Part shown: piece by piece, positions 17,406-25,288 of the stretch
Numbering within the stretch: position 1 is the stretch's first letter
Layout: every line of letters starts with the position of its first letter
NCBI RefSeq assembly: GCF_013004695.1
Contig: NZ_JABEMG010000022.1
Span: 1 to 47,326, forward strand
Source: Promicromonospora citrea
Lineage (GTDB): Bacteria > Actinomycetota > Actinomycetes > Actinomycetales > Cellulomonadaceae
DNA: 47,326 bases
Reading direction: 5' to 3'
The notes under the pieces: generated by a model
Seen by the model: the letters and a program-made list of their open reading frames with translations, nothing else
Databases searched by the model: none
What the model was told of the DNA's origin: nothing
Translations under genes and position numbers: made by a program

Positions 17406-18137
17406 ATGAAGCCGTTCCTGCTGCTCGCGACGCGTGCCGAGGACCTCGCCGCGGACCGTGAGTACGAGGCGTTCTGCCGGTACGGAGGGCTCGAGCCCGA
17501 GCAGCTGCACCGCGTGCGGCTGGAGCGCGACCCGCTGCCCCCGGTCGACCTCGACGACTACTCCGGCGTGCTCGTCGGGGGAGGCCCGTTCAACTCGTCC
17601 GACCCCGAGGACACCAAGAGCGCGGCACAGCGCCGGGTCGAGGCGGAGCTCAAGGGCCTGCTCGACGAGGTGGTCGAGCGCGACGTCCCGTTCCTGGGCG
17701 CCTGCTACGGCGTCGGCACGCTCGGCGCGCACCAGGGCGCCGTCATCGACGGGACCTACGCCGAGCCGGTCGGTCCGGTCACCGTCGAGCTGACGCCGGA
17801 CGGTCTCGCGGACCCGCTGCTCGCGGGGCTGCCCTCGGCGTTCCCCGCGTACGTGGGCCACAAGGAGGCCGTGCGCAAGCTCCCGGACAGCGCGGTCCTG
17901 CTCGCCTCGTCCGCCGGGTGCCCGGTGCAGATGTTCCGGGTCGGCCGGAACCTGTACGCCACGCAGTTCCACCCCGAGCTCGACGCGGAGGGCATCGCGA
18001 CGCGCGTCGAGATCTACCGCGACTACGGCTACTTCCCGCCGGAGGAGGCCGACGAGGTGATCGAGCGCTGCGCGGCCGTCGACGTCACGGAGCCGATGCG
18101 CATCCTGCGGGCGTTCGTGGAGCGGTACGCGCGGTAG
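17406..18137 (+). CDS. Class I glutamine amidotransferase (GMP synthase-like)
   Basis: 243 residues. The catalytic triad of the class I (triad) amidotransferases is visible: C100 in FLGACYGVG, H189 and E191 in ATQFHPE. These domains release ammonia from glutamine for a partner synthetase, or hydrolyse gamma-glutamyl compounds. The free-standing form is often annotated as GMP-synthase glutaminase-like protein, and true GuaA would carry an ATP-pyrophosphatase domain that is absent here. The gene is leaderless by the TACCCT-6-ATG arrangement. No synthetase partner is adjacent, so its acceptor is unknown. Confidence 0.85.
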   Translation: MKPFLLLATRAEDLAADREYEAFCRYGGLEPEQLHRVRLERDPLPPVDLDDYSGVLVGGGPFNSSDPEDTKSAAQRRVEAELKGLLDEVVERDVPFLGACYGVGTLGAHQGAVIDGTYAEPVGPVTVELTPDGLADPLLAGLPSAFPAYVGHKEAVRKLPDSAVLLASSAGCPVQMFRVGRNLYATQFHPELDAEGIATRVEIYRDYGYFPPEEADEVIERCAAVDVTEPMRILRAFVERYAR

Positions 18138-18173
18138 CCCGCCCGCTGTGACCGACCGCATCGTGGGAACCGG

Positions 18174-18202
18174 TGGACAGGGGTCGGGGGTGGGGCTACC
18201 GT
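18174..18202 (+). promoter_or_regulatory. Promoter of the DAHP synthase attenuator (-35 TGGACA, -10 TACCGT)
   Basis: TGGACA (18174-18179) and TACCGT (18197-18202) are separated by exactly 17 bp. The predicted transcript starts at or next to the GTG of the leader peptide at 18210, making the leader peptide itself leaderless. This is one of the best-formed sigma-70-type promoters in the window. Confidence 0.75.
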
Positions 18203-18209
18203 TTTCGCC

Positions 18210-18275
18210 GTGGACATCCGTTGGTATTGGCGCTTTACGTCGGCTCCTGGTGGAGCCCGGCGGGCCTGCGCCTGA
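18210..18275 (+). CDS. Leader peptide of DAHP synthase attenuator (21 aa)
   Basis: A 21-codon ORF, MDIRWYWRFTSAPGGARRA followed by Cys-Ala, containing Trp5-Tyr6-Trp7 and Phe9, i.e. all three aromatic amino acids in five codons. It begins at the predicted transcription start and ends 20 bases before a terminator hairpin. In leader-peptide attenuation, shortage of charged tRNA-Trp/Tyr/Phe stalls the ribosome on these codons, and the downstream RNA then folds as an antiterminator. The gene controlled is the DAHP synthase at 18434, the first enzyme of aromatic amino acid synthesis. The fit between codon content and target makes chance unlikely. Confidence 0.85.
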   Translation: MDIRWYWRFTSAPGGARRACA

Positions 18276-18295
18276 CCAACTTCCACCCGGAGCCT

Positions 18296-18334
18296 GGGCC
18301 TGGGACGCCGATCGCGTCCAGGCCCTTCGTCTTT
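18296..18334 (+). terminator. Attenuator terminator before DAHP synthase
   Basis: Arm 18296-18308 (GGGCCTGGGACGC) pairs with 18314-18325 (GCGTCCAGGCCC) through 12 bp with one bulged G and a five-base loop. U-rich TTCGTCTTT follows at 18326-18334. A second copy of the sequence GGGCCTG at 18262-18268, at the end of the leader ORF, can pair instead with CAGGCCC (18319-18325) and would block the terminator. A ribosome at the leader stop codon would cover 18262-18268; one stalled on Trp-Tyr-Trp would not. Confidence 0.8.
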
Positions 18335-18433
18335 CCCGAGACGGGCCGCTCCGGACCAGGAGTCGGTGGCGGGCCGTCCGGTTCCTCGAACCAGATCCCG
18401 CCGACACCCAGCCGACCAGGAGTCCCGATCCCG

Positions 18434-19543
18434 ATGAGCATCACCCCTGCGGAACCCGGCACCGAGGCGATCGACCTCGGTACCCGCACGTCCGACCTGC
18501 GCATCCGCGCCCTCGCCCCGCTGCCCGCCCCGAACGCGCTGCTCGCGGCCATGCCGCTCGGCACCGCGCGCAGCGACCTCGTCACGACGTCGCGCCGCGA
18601 GGTCCGCGACGTGCTGACCGGTGAGGACGACCGCCTGCTGACGATCGTGGGCCCGTGCTCGGTGCACGACCCGGTCGCCGCGCTCGACTACGCGTCCCGG
18701 CTCGCCACGATCCGGCGGGAGCTGTCGGACGACCTGGTCGTGGTCATGCGCGTGTACTTCGAGAAGCCGCGCACGACGGTCGGCTGGAAGGGCCTCATCA
18801 ACGACCCGCACCTGGACGGCTCGCACGACGTGACGCGCGGCCTCAGCCTGGCCCGCGAGGTGCTGCTCGGCGTGCTGGACGCCGGCGTGCCCGCCGCGGC
18901 GGAGTTCCTCGAGCCCACCAGCCCGCAGTACATCGCCGACGCCGTCACCTGGGGCGCGATCGGCGCGCGGAACGCGGAGTCGCAGGTGCACCGCCAGCTC
19001 GCCTCGGGCCTGTCGATGCCCGTCGGCTTCAAGAACGCCACCGACGGCGACGTGCAGATCGCCGTCGACGGCTGCATCACCGCCGCGAGCGAGCACACGT
19101 TCTTCGGGGCCGACGGCGAGGGCCGCGCCGCCGCCGTCGAGACCGCGGGCAACCCCGACTGCCACGTCATCCTGCGCGGCGGCCGCTCCGGCCCCAACTA
19201 CGGCCGGGACGACGTCGCGGCGGCGCTGCGGGTCGCGCGCACCTCGGGCCTGAGCGGCGCGGCGGCCAACGGCCTGATCGTCGACGCGAGCCACGGCAAC
19301 TCGGGCAAGGACCACGTGCGCCAGGCGGGCGTCGTGCGCGAGATCGCCGACCGCATCGCCGACGGCGAGCGCGGGGTCACCGGCCTCATGATGGAGAGCT
19401 TCCTCGTGGCCGGCGCGCAGAAGCCCGCGCCGCTGGAGCAGCTCACCTACGGCCAGTCCGTCACCGACGCGTGCATGGACTGGGACACCACGGAGGACCT
19501 GCTGCGCACGCTCGCGAAGGCCGTGCGCGAGCGGCGCGGCTGA
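18434..19543 (+). CDS. aroG: 3-deoxy-7-phosphoheptulonate (DAHP) synthase, class I
   Basis: 369 residues. Condenses phosphoenolpyruvate with erythrose 4-phosphate, the committed step of the shikimate pathway. Class I (AroFGH) motifs are clear: LLTIVGPCSVHDPVAALDYA, MRVYFEKPRTTVGWKGLINDP, the metal- and substrate-binding GFKNATDGDVQIAVDG, LRGGRSGPNY and VDASHGNSGKD. The ATG at 18434 has AGGAGT ten bases upstream; a longer in-frame reading to 18173 would run through the attenuator and is rejected. Expression is predicted to be governed by the leader peptide and terminator at 18210-18334. A perfect hairpin at 19550-19581 ends the transcript. Which aromatic amino acid inhibits the enzyme cannot be read reliably. 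Confidence 0.95.
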   Translation: MSITPAEPGTEAIDLGTRTSDLRIRALAPLPAPNALLAAMPLGTARSDLVTTSRREVRDVLTGEDDRLLTIVGPCSVHDPVAALDYASRLATIRRELSDDLVVVMRVYFEKPRTTVGWKGLINDPHLDGSHDVTRGLSLAREVLLGVLDAGVPAAAEFLEPTSPQYIADAVTWGAIGARNAESQVHRQLASGLSMPVGFKNATDGDVQIAVDGCITAASEHTFFGADGEGRAAAVETAGNPDCHVILRGGRSGPNYGRDDVAAALRVARTSGLSGAAANGLIVDASHGNSGKDHVRQAGVVREIADRIADGERGVTGLMMESFLVAGAQKPAPLEQLTYGQSVTDACMDWDTTEDLLRTLAKAVRERRG

Positions 19544-19549
19544 GGTACC

Positions 19550-19581
19550 GACGGCGGCGCCGCGAGACCGGCGCCGCCGTC
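19550..19581. terminator. Bidirectional hairpin between aroG and FAD reductase
   Basis: Perfect 13-bp stem GACGGCGGCGCCG/CGGCGCCGCCGTC with a six-base loop, placed between two converging genes. It lacks a U-tract; it probably slows or ends transcription from both sides. Confidence 0.7.
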
Positions 19582-19598
19582 CTCCGCGCAGGTCGGTT

Positions 19599-20834
19599 TC
19601 AGCCGACGAACCTCCGCAGCTCCTCGGCGGACACCTCCCGGCCGGAGCGGATCAGCTCCTCGACCCGCTCCATCTGGTCCCACACGTTGACGGCCATGCC
19701 CGCGGCCACCCGCCCGTCGACGCGCCAGAAGGCCACGACCTCGCGCGCGTCGAGGTCGCCGGAGACGACGACGTCGTCGTAGCCCGCCGCGACGTCGACC
19801 CAGCCCGTGTACTCCATGCCCACGTCGTACTGGTCGCTGTAGAAGTACGGGAGCCGGTCGTAGGGGTCGGTCGCGCCGAGCATCGCGCGGCCCGCGTGCG
19901 CGCCGGTGTGCTGTGCGGTGGCCCAGTGCTCCACGCGCAGCGGGCGGCCGTACCGCTCCGAGGGGATGCTCGCGACGTCGCCGCCGGCGAAGACGTCGGG
20001 GTGCGACGACGCCAGGGTCGCGTCGACGGCGATCCCGCCCCCGTGAGCGGTGTCCCGCAGCTCGAGCCCGGCCGACTCGGCGAGGCCGATGTTGGGCGTC
20101 GCGCCGATGCCGATGACGACCCCGTCCGCGGGGAGGCGCGTGCCGTCCGCGAGGCGCACGCCGGTGACCCGGCCGTCGGCGCCGTCCAGCCCGACGACGG
20201 TCGCGCCCCGCACCAGCCGGACGTCGTGCTCCGCGTGGACGCCCGCGTAGAAGTCGCTCATCTCAGGGCCCAGCACGCGGCCCAGCGGGTGGTCGCCGCG
20301 GCCGACGACCGTCACGTCGAGGCCGAGGGTCCGTGCCGACGCCGCGACCTCCAGCCCGATCCAGCCGTCGCCGATCACCACGAGCCGGCCGACGCCCTCG
20401 AGCGACGCCTCGAGCAGCGCCGAGGAGATGCGGTCGGCGTCCTCGATCGTGCGCAGGTAGTGCACGCCGGCCAGGTCGGCGCCGGGCACCGCGAGCGTAC
20501 GCGGCGCCGAACCGGGCGCGAGCAGCGTCTTGGCATAGGTGAGGGTGGCGCCGTCGGAGAGCGTGAGGCGGTGCTCCGCCGCGTCCAGGCCGACGACGGT
20601 CTCACCGGTGCGGACGTCGACGTCGTGCTCGGCGTACCAGCCCTCGTCGAGAGGGAAGACGGCGTCTCGCTCGGCCTCGCCGCGCAGGTAGTCCTTGCTC
20701 AGGGGCGGGCGCTCGTAGGGGCGGTGCGGCTCGGCCGTGACGACGACGAGGTCGCCGTCGTACCCCTCCTCACGCAGCGCCTCCGCCGCGCGTGCGGTGG
20801 TGAGGCCACCGCCAACCAGGACGAACGGTTCCAT
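19599..20834 (-). CDS. FAD-dependent pyridine nucleotide-disulfide oxidoreductase (ferredoxin reductase-like)
   Basis: 411 residues. Two dinucleotide-binding Rossmann motifs: FAD site FVLVGGGLTTARAAEALREEG at the N-terminus and NAD(P) site LVVIGDGWIGLEVAASARTLG in the middle. The second FAD motif is PDVFAGGDVAS. EPHRPYERPPLSKDYL is typical of rubredoxin/ferredoxin reductases of dioxygenase systems and AIF-like proteins. No redox-active Cys pair is present, so it passes electrons through FAD alone. The C-terminal domain (DVVVSGDLDAREVVAFWRVDG) matches the reductase C-domain. The ATG at 20834 has an AGGAGG ribosome binding site. No oxygenase, rubredoxin or ferredoxin is adjacent; the partner is unknown. 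Confidence 0.88.
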   Translation of the reverse strand: MEPFVLVGGGLTTARAAEALREEGYDGDLVVVTAEPHRPYERPPLSKDYLRGEAERDAVFPLDEGWYAEHDVDVRTGETVVGLDAAEHRLTLSDGATLTYAKTLLAPGSAPRTLAVPGADLAGVHYLRTIEDADRISSALLEASLEGVGRLVVIGDGWIGLEVAASARTLGLDVTVVGRGDHPLGRVLGPEMSDFYAGVHAEHDVRLVRGATVVGLDGADGRVTGVRLADGTRLPADGVVIGIGATPNIGLAESAGLELRDTAHGGGIAVDATLASSHPDVFAGGDVASIPSERYGRPLRVEHWATAQHTGAHAGRAMLGATDPYDRLPYFYSDQYDVGMEYTGWVDVAAGYDDVVVSGDLDAREVVAFWRVDGRVAAGMAVNVWDQMERVEELIRSGREVSAEELRRFVG

Positions 20835-20911
20835 GAGTGCCTCCTGTGACGGATGTCCGTCCAGTCTCGCACCGCGCGGGGGACGGCGGGGCCTCGCGCC
20901 CGGAGATGGCG

Positions 20912-20954
20912 AAAGGCCCTCCGACCGAGCATTTCTGCTGGTCAGAGGGCCTTT
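20912..20954. terminator. Bidirectional intrinsic terminator downstream of tRNA-Pro
   Basis: A 15-base arm on each side (AAAGGCCCTCCGACC at 20912-20926 and its near-perfect complement at 20940-20954, one mismatch) with a 13-nt loop. The arms give A/T runs on both strands, so it can act in either direction. It lies just past the 3' end of the tRNA gene (minus strand). Confidence 0.85.
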
Positions 20955-20958
20955 CATG

Positions 20959-21035
<77 letters not shown>

Positions 21036-21167
21036 AGGGAGCCCACCGCGCGTCGGGCGCAACGCCCTTCCGCGGAAGCCTGCTCAGAATAGCCGACGCA
21101 TGGCCCGGAACGGAAACCGAATGCGGAGTGCGTCGGATCACTCCCGTCCCGGGCCCGGTCGGAGGGC

Positions 21168-21635
21168 CTACGCGAGCTCCACGACGAGCTCGACCTCGAC
21201 CGGGGCGTCCAGGGGCAGGACGGCCACGCCGACGGCCGAGCGGGCGTGCACGCCGGCGTCGCCGAAGATCTCGCCGAGCACCGTCGAGGCGCCGTTGATC
21301 ACGCCGGGCTGCCCGGTGAACGTTGGGTCGCTCGCGACGAAGCCGACCACCTTGACGACGCGTGCGACGGCGTCGAGCGAGCCGGTCAGCGACCGGACCG
21401 CGGCCACCGCGTTGAGCGCGCAGGTGCGGGCGTAGGCCGCCGCGTCGTCGGGGGAGACCAGGCCGTCGCCCTCGCCCACCTTGCCGGTGGCGGGCAGCGT
21501 GCCGTCGACGAAGGGGAGCTGGCCGGACGTGTAGACGTACCGGCCGGTCTGCACGGCCGGGACGTACGCGGCGACCGGCGCCGCGACCTCGGGCAGCGTG
21601 ATGCCCAGCTCGGCGAGGCGCTGCTCGTGGCTCAT
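21168..21635 (-). CDS. RidA family protein (enamine/imine deaminase)
   Basis: 155 residues. RidA family features: the YVPAVQTGRYVYTSGQLPF opening strand, a central CALNAVAAVRSLTG helix, and a C-terminal RSAVGVAVLPLDAPVEVELVVEL strand. RidA homologues hydrolyse reactive 2-aminoacrylate and related enamines. In archetypal RidA an Arg near residue 105 in the C-R-A/V context binds the carboxylate; here the equivalent region reads HARSAVGVAVL, with Arg present. It belongs to the longer, catalytically less studied subgroup. The start overlaps the stop of the upstream DUF4177-like gene (ATGA), a conserved-looking pair. Confidence 0.85.
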   Translation of the reverse strand: MSHEQRLAELGITLPEVAAPVAAYVPAVQTGRYVYTSGQLPFVDGTLPATGKVGEGDGLVSPDDAAAYARTCALNAVAAVRSLTGSLDAVARVVKVVGFVASDPTFTGQPGVINGASTVLGEIFGDAGVHARSAVGVAVLPLDAPVEVELVVELA

Positions 21636-21799
21636 GCGTCGCCGCCCGTCGGACGCTTGAGGTAAGCGACCAGGCCGGTGCCGTCGGGCCCGGGGACCAC
21701 CTGGACGAGCTCCCAGCCGTCCGCGCCCCACTGGTCGAGGATCGCCTTGGTGTTGTGAATGAGGAGGGGGATCGTCGCGTACTCCCACGTCGTTGCCAT
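21632..21799 (-). CDS. Small DUF4177-like protein (55 aa)
   Basis: A 55-residue protein beginning MATTWEYATIPLLIHNTKAI and continuing LDQWGADGWELVQVV. The WEY...GxDGWELVxV pattern is the DUF4177 signature of unknown function. It is too short for ordinary ORF filters, yet has strong support: leaderless promoter spacing (TAGCAT six bases upstream), GC3-rich codons, and a four-base stop/start overlap with ridA. Function unknown; the tight coupling suggests a joint role with the RidA protein. Confidence 0.85.
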   Translation of the reverse strand: MATTWEYATIPLLIHNTKAILDQWGADGWELVQVVPGPDGTGLVAYLKRPTGGDA

Positions 21800-21805
21800 G
21801 CTGTG

Positions 21806-21811
21806 ATGCTA
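21806..21811 (-). promoter_or_regulatory. -10 element (TAGCAT) for leaderless DUF4177-ridA operon
   Basis: TAGCAT on the minus strand, six bases before the ATG at 21799. Confidence 0.55.
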
Positions 21812-21894
21812 GCCCGCTCACGCCGCGTGCGATTCCGCACGAGACCTGCACACGTGCGGCTCCCGTTTCGGCGGCCCGGGGCCGCGACACGCCG

Positions 21895-21900
21895 TAACCT
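21895..21900 (+). promoter_or_regulatory. -10 element (TAACCT) for leaderless penicillin-binding protein gene
   Basis: TAACCT six bases before the ATG at 21907; it favours this ATG over the second one two codons later. Confidence 0.5.
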
Positions 21901-21906
21901 GGGCGC

Positions 21907-24279
21907 ATGGCCATGGCTAACCCTCGCGAGCCGCGCCGGATCACTCGGACCATCCCAGCGGCCCAGCTCATCGGACTCCTCCTCGCCTTCGTGCTGACCG
22001 CCGGTGCCGGCGGCGTGATCGCGGCCGGTCTGGTGATCCCGCTCGCGTCAGGGGTCGACACGGCGGTGGACACCGGCGTCGAGGTGTTCAACGAGGTGCC
22101 GGACGAGCTCGTGCCGGGCCCGCTGTCCGAGCAGTCGGTGATCTACGCGAGCGACAACAAGACGCGGCTCGCCACGTTCTACGCGCAGAACCGCATCGTC
22201 GTGCCGCTCGACAAGGTCGCCGACCACATGAAGCACGCCGTGATCGCGATCGAGGACGAGCGCTTCTACACGCACGGCGGCGTCGACCCCGAGGGCATCT
22301 CGCGTGCCGCGCTGCAGAACTTCGGCGGCGGCGACACGCAGGGCGCGTCGACCCTGACGCAGCAGTACGTGAAGAACGTGCTCATCGAGGAGGCCGTGCG
22401 CAACGACGACACGTTCGGCGCGCTGGAGGCCTCCGAGAGCTCGCTGACGCGCAAGCTGCGCGAGGCGAAGCTCGCGATCGCGCTCGAGAAGGAGATGTCC
22501 AAGGACGAGATCCTCCAGGGCTACCTCAACATCGCGCAGTTCGGGCGCTCCGTGTACGGCGTCGAGACGGCCGCGAAGTACTACTTCAACAAGTCGGCCG
22601 CGAAGCTGTCCGTCGTCGAGGCCGCGACGATCGCCGGCATCACGAAGTCGCCGAGCGCCTTCGACCCGGTGACCAACCCCGAGGAGGCGCAGGTCCGCCG
22701 CAACCTCGTCATCGGCAAGATGTGGCAGCTCGGCTACATCACGACGGCCGAGCGCGACGAGGCCATGGCGACGCCGCTCAAGGACACGCTCGACGTCCAG
22801 CCGCTCGACGTCGGCTGCGACGCCGCGAAGGGCGCCGCGTTCTTCTGCGACTACGTCATCAAGGAGGTCATGGCGAGCCCCGAGTTCGGCGAGACCCGCG
22901 AGGACCGCTACGACCTGCTGTACCGCGGCGGCCTGCGCATCCGGACGACGCTCGACGTGAAGATGCAGCGCGCCGCCGAGAAGACGGTCGCGGAGGGCGT
23001 GCCCGCCGACAACCCGTACGGTCTCGAGGCCGCCGTGACCTCGGTGGTCCCGGGTACCGGTGAGATCCGCGCGATGGCGCAGAACCGCCCGTACGACGCG
23101 ACGTCCGACCCGGCGGAGGGTACGACGGCGCAGAACTACTCGGCGGACTACAACCACGGCAACTCCCGCGGTTTCCAGGTGGGCTCGAACTTCAAGCCGT
23201 ACGTGCTGACCGAGTGGCTGCGCAGCGGGCACACGCTCTACGACTCGGTGAGCGCGGGGTCGTTCGCGCCGTACGAGACCGACTTCACGGCCAACGGGTG
23301 CGTGCACGCCTTCACGCACCAGCCGTGGCCGGTCCGCAACGTCGAGGGCTCCACGTCCGGGAACGTCAGCGTGCTCCAGGGCACGTTCCAGTCGCTCAAC
23401 ACGGTCTACGCGCGCATGTCCCAGAAGATCGACCTCTGCGACCTGCAGAAGACGGCGTGGGACGTCGGCTTCCGGCCGATGACGTCGGGCCTGACTTACG
23501 AGGGCGAGGGCACCTTCCGCACGATCGACAACCCGCAGCAGAAGGACATCGACGTGTTCGCGTCGATGACGCTCGGTACGCAGGCCTCGACGCCGCTCAA
23601 CCAGGCGGCGGCGTACGCGACCTACGCCTCGGGCGGTACCTACTGCAAGCCGATCGCGATCCTCGAGGTCAAGGACCACGAGGGCAAGAAGATGAAGGTG
23701 CCGTCGGCCGACTGCAAGCAGACGCTCGAGCCGAACGTCGCCAACACGGTGGCCTTCGCGATGACCAAGGTCTTCAGCACGAGCCCGTGGGGCACCGCGT
23801 GGAGCATCGCGCCGGGCCTCGCCGACGGCCGCCCCGTGGCGGGCAAGACCGGGACGACCAACGGTGCGACGCAGAGCTGGTTCACCGGGTACACCCCCGA
23901 GCTGTCCACGTCCGTGTGGGTGGGTGAGGCCTCCGGTGAGACCCAGCACATGAACGTCATCCTCCCGTCCACGAGCTGGTACAGCGCGTCGGCCAAGGTC
24001 GGGCCCCTGTACGGCGGGACGGCGGCCGCGCCGACCTGGCGCCGGTACATGGACCAGGCGGTCGTGGACCTGCCCAAGACGGCCTTCCCGTCCCCTGACC
24101 CGAAGCTCGTGGGCAAGAAGCCCGCACCGCCGAAGCAGACGAAGCCGGACGCCGGTGGCGAGGGTGGCGGCGCGGGCGGTGGTGAGAACGGCGGCGGCGA
24201 CAACGGTGGTGGCGGCAACGGTGGTGGCGGCAACGGTGGCGGACCCGGTGGCGGCGGGCCCGGCGGCGGGGACGACTGA
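21907..24279 (+). CDS. Class A penicillin-binding protein (transglycosylase/transpeptidase)
   Basis: 790 residues, bifunctional peptidoglycan synthase. After a short cytoplasmic N-terminus there is one membrane anchor (about residues 20-43). The glycosyltransferase GT51 domain has EDERFYTHGGVDPEGI (catalytic E116) and QGASTLTQQYVKN. The transpeptidase domain has SNFK (S427, K430), SGN (484-486) and KTG (647-649). The C-terminus is an extended Pro/Lys then Gly/Asn-rich tail of about 45 residues, encoded by repeated GGTGGTGGCGGCAAC-like units. It polymerises lipid II and cross-links stem peptides outside the membrane. The metallophosphoesterase gene follows after five bases. Confidence 0.95.
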   Translation: MAMANPREPRRITRTIPAAQLIGLLLAFVLTAGAGGVIAAGLVIPLASGVDTAVDTGVEVFNEVPDELVPGPLSEQSVIYASDNKTRLATFYAQNRIVVPLDKVADHMKHAVIAIEDERFYTHGGVDPEGISRAALQNFGGGDTQGASTLTQQYVKNVLIEEAVRNDDTFGALEASESSLTRKLREAKLAIALEKEMSKDEILQGYLNIAQFGRSVYGVETAAKYYFNKSAAKLSVVEAATIAGITKSPSAFDPVTNPEEAQVRRNLVIGKMWQLGYITTAERDEAMATPLKDTLDVQPLDVGCDAAKGAAFFCDYVIKEVMASPEFGETREDRYDLLYRGGLRIRTTLDVKMQRAAEKTVAEGVPADNPYGLEAAVTSVVPGTGEIRAMAQNRPYDATSDPAEGTTAQNYSADYNHGNSRGFQVGSNFKPYVLTEWLRSGHTLYDSVSAGSFAPYETDFTANGCVHAFTHQPWPVRNVEGSTSGNVSVLQGTFQSLNTVYARMSQKIDLCDLQKTAWDVGFRPMTSGLTYEGEGTFRTIDNPQQKDIDVFASMTLGTQASTPLNQAAAYATYASGGTYCKPIAILEVKDHEGKKMKVPSADCKQTLEPNVANTVAFAMTKVFSTSPWGTAWSIAPGLADGRPVAGKTGTTNGATQSWFTGYTPELSTSVWVGEASGETQHMNVILPSTSWYSASAKVGPLYGGTAAAPTWRRYMDQAVVDLPKTAFPSPDPKLVGKKPAPPKQTKPDAGGEGGGAGGGENGGGDNGGGGNGGGGNGGGPGGGGPGGGDD

Positions 24280-24284
24280 TCGGG

Positions 24285-25223
24285 ATGCCCACGCTGCGTG
24301 ACGTCGGCACGGCGGCCGGTATCGCCGGGGGCGTCGTCGCCGCCGGCCTCGCCTACGCGCACCTGGAGACCAAGCTCTTCCGGGTGCGCCGGGTGACCGT
24401 GCCGCTGCTGCCGGCCGGCCAGCGGCCGATCCGGGTGCTGCACGTCTCCGACCTGCACCTCACGCCCAGCCAGCGCACCAAGCAGGCGTGGGTGCGGTCC
24501 CTCGCGGAGCTCGAGCCGGACCTCGTGATCAACACGGGCGACAACTTCGGGCACACGCAGGCGCTCACGCCGCTGCTCGACGTGCTCGGGCGCCTCATGG
24601 ACGTGCCGGGGGCCTTCGTCATGGGGTCGAACGACTACCACGCGCCCACGCCCAAGAACCCGGCCCGGTACCTGCTGCGCGACGCCCGCGTGCATCGCGA
24701 GGACAAGGTGCCGCTGCCGTCGGACAAGCTCGCCGAGGCGTTCACGGCGGCAGGCTGGGTGGACCTGAACAACCACCGCGGGCTCGTCGAGCTGCGCGAC
24801 GGCCGCACGATCGGTCTCGTCGGCATGGACGACCCGCACCTCGACCTCGACGTCATGCCCGCGCCGGGCCGCGTCCCCGGTGAGGAGGACGCCGTGCTGC
24901 GCCTCGGCGTCGTGCACGCCCCCTACCGGCGCGTGCTGGACCAGCTCAAGGACGACGGCGTGGACGCGATCATCGCCGGCCACACGCACGGCGGCCAGCT
25001 CTGCCTGCCGTGGTTCGGCGCGCTGGTGACGAACTGCGACCTGGACCGCAAGCGGGCCTCCGGCCTGCACGGCTGGCCCGGCCCCCGCCCTGACCGCGAG
25101 GGCGGCGAGGACTCCACGTGGCTGCACGTCTCGGCCGGTGCGGGCACGTCGCCGTACGCGCAGGTGCGGTTCGCGTGCCGCCCGGAGGCGACGCTGATGA
25201 CGCTGACGGCGCGGGTGCGCTAG
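24285..25223 (+). CDS. Membrane-anchored metallophosphoesterase (YkuE/YaeI-like)
   Basis: 312 residues. An N-terminal hydrophobic stretch (GIAGGVVAAGLAYAHL, about 9-24) anchors it. The calcineurin-type phosphoesterase motifs follow: VLHVSDLHLT (metal ligands D, H), NTGDNF, GSNDYH and GHTHGGQ. Related proteins hydrolyse UDP-glucose-linked lipids, UDP-diacylglucosamine or other phosphodiesters. In actinobacteria this gene often follows a class A penicillin-binding protein, as here, with five bases between. A role in envelope lipid or undecaprenyl-carrier turnover is inferred from the pairing. The operon ends at the palindromic terminator 25235-25272. Confidence 0.9.
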   Translation: MPTLRDVGTAAGIAGGVVAAGLAYAHLETKLFRVRRVTVPLLPAGQRPIRVLHVSDLHLTPSQRTKQAWVRSLAELEPDLVINTGDNFGHTQALTPLLDVLGRLMDVPGAFVMGSNDYHAPTPKNPARYLLRDARVHREDKVPLPSDKLAEAFTAAGWVDLNNHRGLVELRDGRTIGLVGMDDPHLDLDVMPAPGRVPGEEDAVLRLGVVHAPYRRVLDQLKDDGVDAIIAGHTHGGQLCLPWFGALVTNCDLDRKRASGLHGWPGPRPDREGGEDSTWLHVSAGAGTSPYAQVRFACRPEATLMTLTARVR

Positions 25224-25234
25224 CGGTCGGTACG

Positions 25235-25272
25235 ACGGAGGCCGGGTGATCGATCGATCACCCGGCCTCCGT
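25235..25272. terminator. 38-bp perfect palindrome, bidirectional terminator
   Basis: Two 17-base arms (ACGGAGGCCGGGTGATC and its complement) flank a central GATC; the whole 38 bp is self-complementary. It lies 12 bases after the phosphoesterase stop and 17 bases before the end of the convergent crp-like gene, the right place to stop both transcripts. No U-tract is present. Confidence 0.75.
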
Positions 25273-25288
25273 GTCGCCCGCCCGTGCC

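Noticed and set aside
22048-23949. 633-aa open frame on the minus strand opposite the penicillin-binding protein gene
   Set aside because: Its composition (Arg/Val/Leu/Ala/His-rich) is the shadow of a GC3-biased gene on the other strand, and the plus-strand protein has full catalytic motifs.
24160-24276. Short GGTGGTGGCGGCAAC-like repeats resembling a repeat array
   Set aside because: They are in-frame codons for the Gly/Asn-rich tail of the penicillin-binding protein, with no spacers; not CRISPR.
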